From: Molanna angustata
Taxonomy: Eukaryota; Arthropoda; Insecta; Trichoptera; Molannidae
Direction of reading: 5' to 3'
DNA: 64,000 nucleotides
Assembly: GCA_963576475.1 (NCBI GenBank)
Contig: OY754978.1
Coordinates: forward strand, 13,991,718-14,055,717
Part shown: piece by piece, positions 1 to 9,930 of the stretch
Layout: each line of letters begins with the position of its first letter
Position numbering within the stretch: position 1 is the stretch's first letter
Notes under the pieces: model-generated
Database searches by the model: none
Seen by the model: the letters and a program-made list of their open reading frames with translations, nothing else
What the model was told of the DNA's origin: nothing
Position numbers and translations under genes: made by a program

Positions 1-1220
1 CACAGGACTAGTCATGCCAGAAGTTCGATTACAAAAAAAGGATTCACCTAATTATGTTTTACAATCTTCCCGAATACCTTAAAAAATAAATTCATTTCCA
101 TTGTTTAAAAAACAACTCAAAATTTATACACTCACCTGATATGATTTTAATTAATTTGTAATTTGTTTTATTTTTTCTTATATTAATATGTTAAAAATAT
201 TTTTATTGTGTGGTCACCCTGGCATTTATATCCATGTACCTTGCATTAATTGTACCAGTTGGGTGTGCCTTTATTTGCTGTGGAATAATATTATTGTCAC
301 AATAATGATTTATGGTACCCAACTGCGTATTAGTAAATATTGTATTTTTGTGTGGTGGGTGCATGGATGTATGTAGATGTAATGTATCAATATAATATTG
401 TAAATCTCCAACCTCGAAACAGGCGTAGTCATTGTGAGGTTGGAATAGTATTTATAAATAATGTTAAAAAAAATGTTGTGTTGTTTTTGAAGCGGTATTT
501 AGTTACTGTAGATTCAATGCTGTAGGCGGTGCCGTGTGTCAATTGGTTGAAATAGTGTTGCGGAAGGAGGGACTTACGAAAATACACATGAAAACTATCA
601 CAAATACTGATGATGTTAAGCCAAATAACGCATCCAGTAAGAAAGAAACACGCCTATGGGACAGGCCTGTTAATTCCGTGCGTGAGTCAAAAGCTTTTGC
701 AAAAGACAATAAAATTAAGAAATAAATTGTTGTAGTAATTTGAACTAAACAAAAAAAATATACAATGTAATTGAGAATTTTCAAACTTCGATATGTAGTT
801 TTATTTGCAATTGGGAACTGTTTCATTCATATATGCTCGTTTTATATTCAGATTTCTTTCGTTATTCTCGTCTTACGCATTTGTTACGAATTATTCTCCA
901 TAATTTATCCACTAAATTATGTATTTAATTTCAAATATTTTCTTCCCATATATGCACAAACTATTCAGTCTCTCATTCTAGGCCTGTTGGCCTCTTATAA
1001 TATAATTCTCCATCAATTTCCCTCTTGCGATAAGGATTATCAACTACTCATTCGTCTCTTGGGGCGATGTTCTGGAAGTCCTTTCCATATTATTCATTTT
1101 TCAGTGCAATACCCTATTTGGCAAAAATATTTTAATGTCAGAGATAATTAAGCATCGTCACTTGGGGTTTCAAGTGTTAAAAAGAGTACAGAATGCGACA
1201 ATTCCTAAACTATAATTATA
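1..1220. other. unassigned AT-rich DNA
   Basis: No gene family is recognisable on either strand. The short open frames here (for example 534-725 on the plus strand) have no familiar motif and no clear splice context. The stretch is probably intergenic or intronic. Confidence 0.5.
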
Positions 1221-1224
1221 ATCT

Positions 1225-1786
1225 ACACGAGTGGTAATGAAACTAGTGTTGAGATCAAGAAAAGACTTGCCACGACTAACAAGTCTTACTTTGGACTACG
1301 GAGGCACTTTATGTAGATCACGTGTACTGTCAAGAAACACTAATATCCTCGTCTATGACATGTACCAACATACGACTCTGATTGTTGGGTTCTTGCTAAA
1401 AAGTTAATGAAGGCGTTAAGGTTTTCGAAAGACAAATTTTGAGAAAAATTTTCGGTCCCCTCTGCGATCAAAGCACGTGGAGAATCAGGTACAACCACGA
1501 ACTACAGAGCCTACTCAAGGAACCAAATATCGTCCAAACGATAAAAATAGGGAGGCTCCGCTGGTTACGACACGTGCATCGTATGGATGATGACCAAACA
1601 CCAAAAAGAATCCTCACATCTTGTTCAGAGGGTAAAAGAGGTATGGGAAGTCCAAAACTACGATGTATGGATCGAGAAGGACCTTCAGATAGCCGGTGTG
1701 CAGAATTGGAGAGAAAAATCCAAGGATTCTTTGGGAGGCCAAAACCCATCATGGGCTGTGGAGCTACTGATGTTGATGAATTATAA
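1225..1786 (+). pseudogene. RTE-like LINE, C-terminal ORF2 fragment
   Basis: This is the end of a non-LTR retrotransposon ORF2, downstream of the reverse transcriptase. Around 1231-1310 one frame reads GNETSVEIKKRLATTNKSYF, typical of the post-RT region. Around 1425-1600 another frame reads VFERQILRKIFGPLCD and then GRLRWLRHVHRMDDDQTPKR, matching the LRWxGHVxRM motif of RTE-like C-termini. The last part reads IEKDLQIAGVQNWREKSKD and then EEAKTHHGL in a further frame. At least three frame changes and in-frame stops show it is a decayed, 5'-truncated copy. The family level is fairly secure; the exact clade is not. Confidence 0.75.
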
Positions 1787-1789
1787 TTT

Positions 1790-2334
1790 TCATTTAATAC
1801 GTAGGTCTTATTGTTCCCATTACTTTTGTAATATACGAAATCTTTCTCGGCCAAGAAAGTAACAAGTTGTCATCAATCACTATTCTATGATTAATCCCTC
1901 ACTAAGGATTTCCGATATCTGATACAATACCTTAATTTCACCACCACGGCAAGACGGTTAATCGGAATCGCTTCCTACCAAAATTCCATAATTTATTACT
2001 AAGACGGGACTCGACCGAAATGTGTTCATCATTAGGCAAACGACGTGCTCGGCTATTCGACATCGAGACATTTGATGTAAATCTATAGTTATCGGTGACC
2101 GATATTGATATTCGACATCAAAGGTAGACAACGTTATTACCTATCAAATTGGCAAACATTGAAAAGTGGATTGAAACAATTAAGAGACAGTCAAAGGCTA
2201 AGTGTTTTAGGTTAAGCTAAAGCTAATTGACTGAAAATACGACGCATTCAGTAAGAAAAATATAATGTTTTTCAAAGATTACTTACTTTTGGGATTTACT
2301 CAAGCAAATGCTATTTGGTATGTGGTCGACGCCA
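1790..2334. other. unassigned DNA
   Basis: Nothing recognisable is seen between the LINE fragment and the next dispersed repeat. Confidence 0.4.
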
Positions 2335-2460
2335 TGCGTTTAGAATACTATTTATTTATTGAACTTTTTGTGGGCTGGTGGGCTTATTGACATTGGGCAA
2401 TTTCTTCCAATCAACCAGATTACAGAGTGACAGAATTATATATGTACATCAAAATAAAAT
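2335..2460 (-). repeat. dispersed LINE/SINE 3' tail with the GGCAATTTCTTCCA motif
   Basis: The minus strand carries a GGAAGAAATTGCC hairpin-like core followed by CAATAAGCCCACCAGCCC and a (AATA)n tail. The same segment recurs near 42908-43035 (same orientation), and related tails end the SINE copies near 3800, 43140 and 53290. This is typical of the shared 3' end of lepidopteran LINEs and their SINE partners. Confidence 0.55.
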
Positions 2461-2777
2461 TAAAGCTTAAAAAAGAAAAAAAGAAAATAAACATAACACC
2501 AAGATAAATAATAAAAACAAAAAAAATTAAAAAAGGATTGGGAAAGAACAAGAAGAGGAAATTGAGATCAGATGTTTTGGGATATTTATTCAGTAATTAT
2601 TTAATGTTTTATCCTTTTTGGCACTTTGATAAATTTATTTTTAATTACTCAAATGAATAAATTACTTCTTCGTATGAAGTAGATTTTTACTTCGATCGAA
2701 AGTGAATATAAAAGTCCACCTAACGATTTTTTTTTACTCTTTTAATATTAATAATTATTTTTCTTATATAAAAAAAA
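2461..2777. other. A/T-rich stretch, nothing identified
   Basis: Mostly A-rich then T-rich low-complexity sequence. No gene, RNA gene or clear repeat border is visible. Confidence 0.4.
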
Positions 2778-3010
2778 CTATTATAGAAGAACCAGGAACT
2801 CAAGGGGAAGATGTTTTTGAGTTTATTTTCAAACAAATAAATTTTCATGATTAAAATACATAGCTTTCAAAACTTCCATTCATAAGAAAACTTAATAAGA
2901 AGGAATAATTGGTGAACGTTGCGCTAGCGCATAAAGTGATCACGTAAACCAACCGATAACAGGTCGTAAGCCCTGCATGTGTCTCGGGTTCCTGAACATA
3001 TTCCCACTTC
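2778..3010. repeat. repeat X, degenerate copy
   Basis: The copy starts with TTATAGAAGAACCAGGAACT on the plus strand and ends with the same end inverted (CTCGGGTTCCT, about 2984-2994). Between them is the family core in minus orientation, with GGTGAACGTTGCG, GCGCATAAAGTGATCACG and AGGTCGTAAGCCCTG. The family is also seen at 6.1-14.5, 17.8, 21.3, 34.0 and 51.3 kb. Confidence 0.6.
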
Positions 3011-3610
3011 ATGAGAAGTAAAGACAACCTTTCTAAAACATTTTTGCATAGACAATAGTAAGTGCAAAAATATGTTGAAATAAAGAAAGACCCAAATGAT
3101 ACTCTTCTGGTTTTCTTCCCCCAAGAATTTCTACAAAGTAAAGTACATTCTCCATTTGTCATATTAACATCACTGGGAACAGCGCAAATGGAAGAATGCT
3201 TTACAAAAAGAATTGCCTTTGGGGTTCTATGGACTGGTTAAGAGGTAAGTCACAATTTTCTATGGACAATTTGAATCTTTGGAATTCAAATTATTCTCAT
3301 TACGGGATCAAAGGGTTACAGATCTTCTTTTGGTCAAAGCTATTTTTATCTGTGGGATATTTGAATCGAAATTGAATATTTAAGTTACACAAAGAAAACA
3401 ATATTAATTTGAAACAAATTTTATTTTCTGGGGATCGAATCTAGCAGAGAAGAATTTTTTTTAATTTCTTTATACGTTGCGCTTATTATCTTATATAATT
3501 AAATAAAAAAAATGTGCATTACTATTTAAAATTTAATATTTTACCGTTGACAGCCCATCAACTTTTTGATCCATAGTTTTATGCACACATTTAATACGTA
3601 CATAGTAAGT
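3011..3610. other. unassigned DNA
   Basis: No recognisable gene or repeat. A GAGGTAAGT splice-donor-like string occurs near 3241-3249, but no coding context supports an exon. Confidence 0.35.
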
Positions 3611-3617
3611 TTAGTAT

Positions 3618-3668
3618 AAGCTTGTCCAGACGAAGGAGCGGTTACGTTTCCGAAACTAGTTGAACTAA
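3618..3668 (+). ncRNA. possible degenerate PLE-type hammerhead motif
   Basis: CAGACGA (3627-3633) resembles the CUGANGA hammerhead core with one change. It is followed by AGGAGC, a loop, GTTTCC, and GAA plus the palindrome ACTAGT (3655-3660). The order matches the hammerhead-like motifs in the three PLE insertions of this window. Stem I pairing is weak, so this is a relic at best. Confidence 0.3.
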
Positions 3669-3799
3669 AAATACTCTAAATAAATCTATAGTTGACATAA
3701 TTAATAAGGTGGTTGACACTAATATATGGTTGGATAATTTATATAGCGCCGTTTTCGTGAAAACTCACCTCAAGGGTTATTTATTTTTTTATTTTATTA

Positions 3800-3905
3800 T
3801 TTAAATTTATTTTTCACGCAAATAATTAATTCTCTGGGCTGGTAACACTTGTTAGTTGGAAGAAATTGCCATACAGCAATTAACTCGCCACTTGTGCAGG
3901 GTGCT
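3800..3905 (+). repeat. SINE family 3, 3' part
   Basis: The segment carries CTGGGCTGGTAACACTTGTTAG followed by TTGGAAGAAATTGCC and CTTGTGCAGGGTGC. This matches, in the opposite orientation, the tails of the SINE copies at 43137 and 53285. The tRNA-like head is missing. Confidence 0.6.
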
Positions 3906-3944
3906 TAGAAGTTTAAAATCATTACTTTGAATACTCATTTCTCG

Positions 3945-4140
3945 GTCTTCGCGGCTCATTTGATTAGGTATCTGACTGATGGTCCTAAGGTCCCGGGTTT
4001 GATTCCCGGTGGATACACAGTTTTTAATTATGTTTTATGTCTCTAGAATGTGAAAACTTGTTATTAGGTGCATGTTAATATTTTACATAGTACATGTTAG
4101 TTTCCGTAGAAGTAATACAAAATAAAATAAAATAAAATAT
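3945..4140 (+). repeat. tRNA-derived SINE, family 2
   Basis: A degenerate tRNA-like head contains a B box (GGTTTGATTCCCGG). The common body follows (GTCTCTAGAATGTGAAAACTT, TTATTAGGTGCATGTTAA, ACATAGTACATGTTAGTTTC), then a (AATAA)n tail at 4121-4138. Several other copies of the family occur in the window. Box A is eroded, so this copy is probably not transcribed from its own promoter. Confidence 0.75.
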
Positions 4141-4435
4141 CTAGAGAAGCATGTAAGTCGAAAGGGGAGACCTATCTTTAACACTGGACGAATAATGGCG
4201 ATGATGATGATATACATTTATTCAAATGAGGTAGTTACGAGAAAATAATCATTTAAGTAATTACTTTTCAAAATATTATTCATTTTGAAAAGGTTTAAAT
4301 ATTTCATATAAAAGGATATGACAATTTTCGACACGTCACATCGATAAAAATCGAGAAATCTTAATTTTTTAGATTCGAAAGTACACACAGACAGATCAAG
4401 TACAAAACAAAAATAATATGTGTAAGCAACTCGAA

Positions 4436-4565
4436 TTATGAAAAAATATATATTTAATTTTAAGCTCTATTTAAATTTTTCGCAAACGCGAAATATATTT
4501 TTGTTTCATAATTCTAGTTGATTATGGAGTTCTATCATGAAGTGACAGTTTCAAACATTAAAAAA
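4436..4565. repeat. relic of a PLE-type inverted junction
   Basis: The left part (4436-4497) matches the inverted arm of the insertion at 44557-45165, through TTTCGCAAACGCG. The right part (4505-4560) is the direct orientation of that insertion's unique tail and contains ATGGAGTTCTATCATGAAG. It therefore joins the 3' end of one unit to an ATG beginning M-E-F-Y. No duplication could be defined at the borders. Confidence 0.55.
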
Positions 4566-4588
4566 TAACAATATTAATAATAATAATA

Positions 4589-4895
4589 AGATGGTTCGGC
4601 CACATAGAAAGAATGAGTGATGACCGTCTGACAAAAAAAGTATACAAGGCTGATAAAAGAGGAACGAAAAGTAGAGGTCGGCCAAGAAAAAGTTGGCACG
4701 ATCACATAAATGGGATTTTGAAAGATGGTGATGTTAGAAGTAATAATAATAGATGAGCGTGTATGAGACGATGTATGGACGTGAATGAAGCGAGGAATGT
4801 ATGTCAAGAGAGAGGAGTCTGGCGTTCGGTTCTCTCTGCCTACCCCAAAAAGGGAAATGGCGTGATGGTATGTATGTATGTATAATAATAATAAT
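4589..4895 (+). pseudogene. RTE-like LINE (family R), 3' end
   Basis: The translation includes RWFGHIERMSDDRLTKKVYK, GRPRKSWHDHINGILKDGDV and VWRSVLSAYPKKG, the C-terminal signature of the R family seen also at 38.9-39.7 and 49.1-49.8 kb. One in-frame stop (TGA, about 4755) interrupts it. The copy ends in the (TATG)n tail characteristic of the family, followed by (AAT)n. It is 5'-truncated. Confidence 0.85.
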
Positions 4896-4899
4896 AATA

Positions 4900-5335
4900 A
4901 GATAGATATGACAGTTTTTGACACATCTCAGCCAAACAAACTGAGCAATGTTTTAATTGTATAACAAAATAAATACGTCAATTGCACGTGATTTTCCCCT
5001 TATTTCGAAAATATGTTCATGATTTATATTGTTTTTGTTTATTTCCAACTTGTAACTCAAAATAATGAACAACGGTGTGGTTAAGGAGTGTTTGGTTAGG
5101 TCGGCCACATTTTGTATAATATATTATTAGGTACATATGAAGGTTAGTTAATACATACGCCTAAAAAGGTAATTTATGTGAACAATAAATTTATAATTAT
5201 GAAGAACTCTGCGATATTAATCTAATTTTCATACAGTTGAGACCTCACCACACGACTTTTATTATTAAAATTGTTGGTCTCCAAATGCTTAATTATTGTA
5301 GCGAATGTTTTCATTATAAGTAGAGATTAATCATA
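4900..5335. other. unassigned DNA
   Basis: AT-rich sequence with no feature recognised. Confidence 0.35.
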
Positions 5336-5339
5336 TACC

Positions 5340-5960
5340 AACTGTCGATTTATTCAAGAGAATTTATTTCTCTTATAATATTGATAAAGTATCAAGCCAA
5401 GATACGCGAGAATATTATGCAAGGTATATGTTTTTCACGGGTTTTCCAACTTCGAAGTAAAAAAACACCAACTTAGAGGCTTAGCAGTATATATGTTCTG
5501 AATATAGATTTACTCAGAATTCGGAGTAGAAAATTTAGTGTATCTGTATGTGTGTGTGTGTATATATGTGTCCCTTATAAATTTTGATCCGCCCAATGCT
5601 CAGAGCCCAAAATCTCAGAATGTATAAATAATTATAGGTCCATAAAACTCAGAATTTTGAATTTTTGTCTCAGTCAGGGATTAACAACTTTTGATTTTTT
5701 ACTTTATTTTTCCATATATCTCAAAAACATATAACTTAGAACCCTGTTAATTGGTATAAATATAGACAAATACAAAACATCAAATTTGTTTTTTCATAAA
5801 AACATTTCTCAAGTATTATTTATTAGGAAAAACTTTTTTTATGATAAATTTATGCGTTTAATTGCCAATATTTCCAAAGTTTTTCAAAATATTAAAAAAG
5901 CCGAAACACCCCAACTAGATAATTCAATTTTCTATAAAAATATAAATAAATAAATATATT
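5340..5960 (+). repeat. dispersed repeat Y
   Basis: This roughly 600-bp non-coding segment matches 53465-54010 in the same orientation, and the interrupted inverse copy at 32225-32735 plus 33593-33775. Shared landmarks are GTCGATTTATTCAAGAGAAT, AAACACCAACT, TTCGGAGTAGAA, TTTTGATCC and CTTTATTTTTCCATA. No coding potential or terminal motif is clear. It may be a MITE-like or LINE-derived repeat. Confidence 0.6.
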
Positions 5961-6134
5961 CTTACTTACTGTGTGTCTTTTTCTATAATATCTGGTTCTT
6001 CTTTTATATATTATGTACAATGAATTTAATTAAATAAAAAATAGTAATAATTGTAGTAGTAGGTACATCTTAAGCTCACCTTTTTCATAACTTTATTCAA
6101 TAACGAAGAATATACCTACCTCAAAACGAGCCAT

Positions 6135-6163
6135 TAAAATGAATTTTAATAGAGACGAAGTTT
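6135..6163 (+). repeat. repeat X, 5' piece of the copy that hosts the nested LINEs
   Basis: AATAGAGACGAAG is the family sequence found before TGGAATATTATAGAAGAACC in other copies (about 34023, 34640). The continuation appears only at 13286, on the other side of the LINE nest. This short piece therefore marks the left edge of the insertion. Confidence 0.6.
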
Positions 6164-6502
6164 TTTTTTTTTTTTCTTTTTTTTTTTTTTTATTTTATAG
6201 AATACAACAGCATTACAATAAAGATTTATACAGATATACAGAGATAATTTTTATGTTGCCAATTATAGTATTCTAAATATATTAAGTACCATACACATTT
6301 ATTAACAATTATGAAGACAAGATGGGAAAGGAGAGAGGTAGGAAGGGGAGTGGGGGGAAGCATCGACCACTAGAAACTCATATTATGATTTGCCTCACGT
6401 GTCTCAATGTATGAAGAATAGTTAATTAAAATTAAGTTAAAGTTAATGTTAAAGGGGCACAATTAAAAAGTTAAAGATGTGCACAATAAAACAGAGCACA
6501 GA
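6163..6502 (-). repeat. 3' UTR and poly(A) of LINE A
   Basis: Reading leftward on the minus strand, the LINE A coding region stops at 6503-6505. A 3' UTR follows and ends in an A-rich tail, seen as T runs at 6163-6193. The same 3' UTR segment (AATACAACAGC ... GCCAATTATAG) recurs at 43277-43425, so the family is dispersed. Confidence 0.75.
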
Positions 6503-9045
6503 TTAAACATCCGACAAATTCACAATTTTTTTTTTTAATACATAAAAACTTGAAGCAAACATATCCAACTCCGGAACGCTCAAACAATTTCTATTGTACC
6601 CAGTACAAGCTCTATTAATATAAGAATTAAGCATATAGTTAGTTTTAGAAGGTTCTATATAAAAGAGAGACTGGTTTATATTTCTCCTAAGTGGACAGTG
6701 AAAACGGAGTGTGCTTAGAAGGGGTGCGCTGTCGATCAGACCGTTAATAATTTTATATAGAAAACAAATATCATGGATTGATCTGCGTGTCTCCAGTTGT
6801 TTTGTGTTGTGGTGTTTAAGAGCTTGAGAATAGTTAGAGAAATGTAGTCTATTACGAAAATTTAATTGCTTTATATATTTTTTTGAAGATTTTCTATTGC
6901 GTTAATATGTATTTCATAGTTTGGATTCCATACAACCGATCCAAATTCCAGTAAGCTTCTAATAAATGAATTAAATAATATACGCAGCGTGTCAGAGTTA
7001 TGAAAAGGTTTCGTGTTTCGAAATATGAATCCGAGGGTTTTATATGCTTTAGTTGTTATGTATTCAATATGATTAGTGAAAGATAGTTTTTCGTCCAGTA
7101 TTATACCTAAATCCCTGATTTCAGATTTATAGTTCAGTTCTTCATTATTGATTTTATATTTAAATAATATTTTATTACGGTTTCGAGAGTATGTTATGTA
7201 ATTACATTTTTCCACATTTAAGAACAATTGATTTTCCGCACAATAACGTTGTAAACTATATAAATCATCTTGGAGCTCCAAACAATCTGACGGGCTTTTA
7301 ATTTCTTTAAATATTTTAGCATCATCTGCGAACAACAGTATGTTGGAATGTTTAAGACAAGATTTTATATCGTTAATGTAAATTAAGAATAGCAGAGGCC
7401 CCAGATGAGAGCCCTGGGGTACTCCGGAAAAAATAGGTTTATAGTTAGAATTGTGACCGTGCAAAGCCACAGCCTGAGACCTGTTACTTATATATGAATT
7501 AAACCACCTAAAGAGATCTCCTCTAATCCCGATGTTCCAGACCTTATGTAGTAAAATTTTGTGATTTAATTTGTCGAATGCTTTAGAAAAGTCACTGTAA
7601 ATTTTATCCACCTGTAATTTATCGTGCATTGCTCTAGTAACACTATGGGTAAACTCAAGCAAGTTTGTTTTTATAGATTTTTTAATCCGAAACCCATGTT
7701 GGTTTGAAATGATTAGAGGATTTAGAAGAGGTAGAATCTGGTCAATAATTATTTTTTCCAACAGTTTACTTAATATTGGAAGCTTTGATATAGGACGGTA
7801 ATTTGTTATTTCATTTGGGTTACCACTTTTATGAATTGGGGTAATTATTGTTTTCTTCCATAATGCGGGGAAGCAGCCCTCCTTTATGGATTTATTAAAT
7901 ATTATAGACATTGGTATTGAAATCATTGGAGAGCATCTTTTTATAAATTTTCCTGGTATATTATCAGAACCCGGGCCTTTATTTTCATCAATAGATTTAA
8001 CATATTTGGTAACGAGTGCAGTGTCTATTTCAATATTATTAATAAAAATGGAAGAGGAGAAAGCAAAATCGTTCAGATGATGTTCAGTTCTGGTCATTGC
8101 GTTATCATCTCGAATATGTACTGAGGTAAAGAAATCGTTAAATAAATTGCATATAGATTTAGGATCCGTATGCGTAGTTTTATTGTGTGACATCGTCTTA
8201 GGTGTACCAGCTGAATTTCGCTTAGTCTTTATAAAGGAAAATAGAGTTTTTGGATCATGTTTAATATCATTTTCAATATCCTTCACGTACTTTTCATAAC
8301 AATAACCTTGTATCAATTTTTGTCGTTTTCTTAATAATGAAAAGGATAAATAATCCATGGGATTCAGAGATTTTTTCCATTTTTTGTGATATTTATGTTT
8401 TTCCTTAATAATATTTATTAACCCAGCAGAGAACCAGTGAGGGAAAGAGTGACCCGATCTTATTTTTTTGATAGGTATGTTATCACGTATGACTTTAGAC
8501 AATATTTCATAAAATCTATCTACACCTTCATCAAGAGCCAGATCAGATAGTTCATTTTCCCAATCATAAGCCGATAGATCACCTTTTATTTTCGTATAAT
8601 CAGCCCTATCAAAGAGAATAACATCTCTAGAGTTATTTTTCATTAGACTATTTCTTGTTATACACATATTCAAGGTAATGGATAACGTTCTGTGGTGGGG
8701 ATCAGGAGTGACCAGGTGTGATTGAGATGATACAACTTCACATATATGATTTGAGACAGCAAGATCTAATATTCTGAGTGAAGTATTAGGTACCAGACAG
8801 TACTGTCTCATGCCAGTCAACGAGAGAAAGTTGATGAAGTGAGTATTAGATGGATTTTTTACATAGTTATCGACAGTAGGCAAGGAGTCGCCATCAAGCG
8901 TCCAGCTGATATAGGGGAGGTTATAGTCACCGATTAACAATATTGTATCGTCATTGAAAAGGGAGGATATCTCTTCTACCATATCCAAGTGTGTTTTAAG
9001 ACATGCAGAATGATCAATGCCAGGCGCGATATATGAGCAGCACGC
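6503..9045 (-). pseudogene. LINE A ORF2 (endonuclease end, reverse transcriptase, C-terminus)
   Basis: This non-LTR retrotransposon ORF2 would copy its RNA by target-primed reverse transcription. The main open frame (6871-8988) starts inside the APE endonuclease (IGDYNLPYISW). It continues through the RT: NYRPISKLPILSKLLEKI, YSDFSKAFDKLNH, SGVPQGSHLGPLLFLIYIND and FADDAKIF. The C-terminal extension continues past 6871, but two frame changes are needed, one in an A run near 6880 and one near 6650; the end reads SKTNYMLNSYINRACTGYN and the stop is at 6503-6505. Upstream the endonuclease extends to about 9045 (CCSYIAPGIDHS) and is cut there by LINE B. The missing upstream part lies at 13173-13283. 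It belongs to the CR1/Jockey-like group (possibly Daphne-like) and is a dead copy. Confidence 0.9.
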
Positions 9046-9411
9046 TCCAAAATCAACACAGCACCAAAGCCAATCGTGGTCAAGTTCATGAGAAGAATAT
9101 CAAGGGACACACTCCTAGCGTCTGTTAGATCAAAAAAAAAGAAAATCTCTACACAGGACATCGGGATTGTTGGACCAGAGAATTATATATTTATAAACGA
9201 ACATCTTACTATAAGAAACAAACACCTATTCTATGAAACTCGACAAATGGCGAAGGAGATGGAGTACAAATACGCTTGGACACGGAATGGCAGAATTTTT
9301 TTAAGAAAAAACGAAGGATCTCAGAAGATCTACATCTCTTGTATGGAGGATTTATCCAGTTTCAGGAGAGGCAACCAGGGACGGGAACCTCAAGAGGAAC
9401 CCGAAATGTAA
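9046..9411 (+). pseudogene. LINE B ORF1 fragment, FP-like C-terminal domain
   Basis: The frame reads APKPIVVKFMRRISRDTLLA, IGIVGPENYIFINEHLT and YAWTRNGRIFLRKNEGSQKI. This resembles the baculovirus FP-protein C-terminal domain found in ORF1 of many lepidopteran LINEs, where it likely serves RNA binding. The zinc-finger and coiled-coil parts normally found upstream are absent because the insertion begins inside ORF1. The frame stops at 9409-9411. ORF2 of the same element follows after about 500 bp. Confidence 0.75.
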
Positions 9412-9930
9412 TCGTCTTCAACATCACTACCAGCATTATAGATAATATTAATAACTTTATGTATATATTTATAAAATCGCTCCTGAAACCCACATTGTTC
9501 TTCCTGTTCATAAATCCTCTACGTTTTTCTCCTTTATTAATACACTTTCCTTGTGCTCTCATCAAGCTGATCCATAAAATAGTACCACATTTCATCCTTC
9601 ACCACATAAATTATAATACTGTATTTACACAAACCAACTGTTTACCTTCCCTTTTATTAAAACATACGAACCATACTAACCTTCCACTACAACCACACAA
9701 TGCCACCGAAATACAAAAACCAAATTTACCATTACAATCATATTGCATACCCAAACTACAATTGACAAGGTGCTATCTGAATAGTGTATTAATTTTATCT
9801 AAAATTTCGATGTCATGTTTATTTATTATTCTCAAAATGTATATCGGACTTATTTCCTTGAATATATTGCTGTTTTCTGTTTCGTTGTGCGCCTCGATAG
9901 TCAAACTGAATAATTGGTTTTCATTCTAGG
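9412..9930 (+). other. LINE B spacer between ORF1 and ORF2
   Basis: No conserved protein is seen. A long frame (9276-9929) has low-complexity composition and is read as incidental. The stretch lies between an ORF1 domain and an endonuclease start in the same orientation, so it belongs to the element. Confidence 0.55.

Noticed and set aside
9276..9929. 217-codon plus-strand frame
   Set aside because: It begins in an alternative frame of the LINE B ORF1 region and runs through the spacer; composition is low-complexity and no domain is seen.
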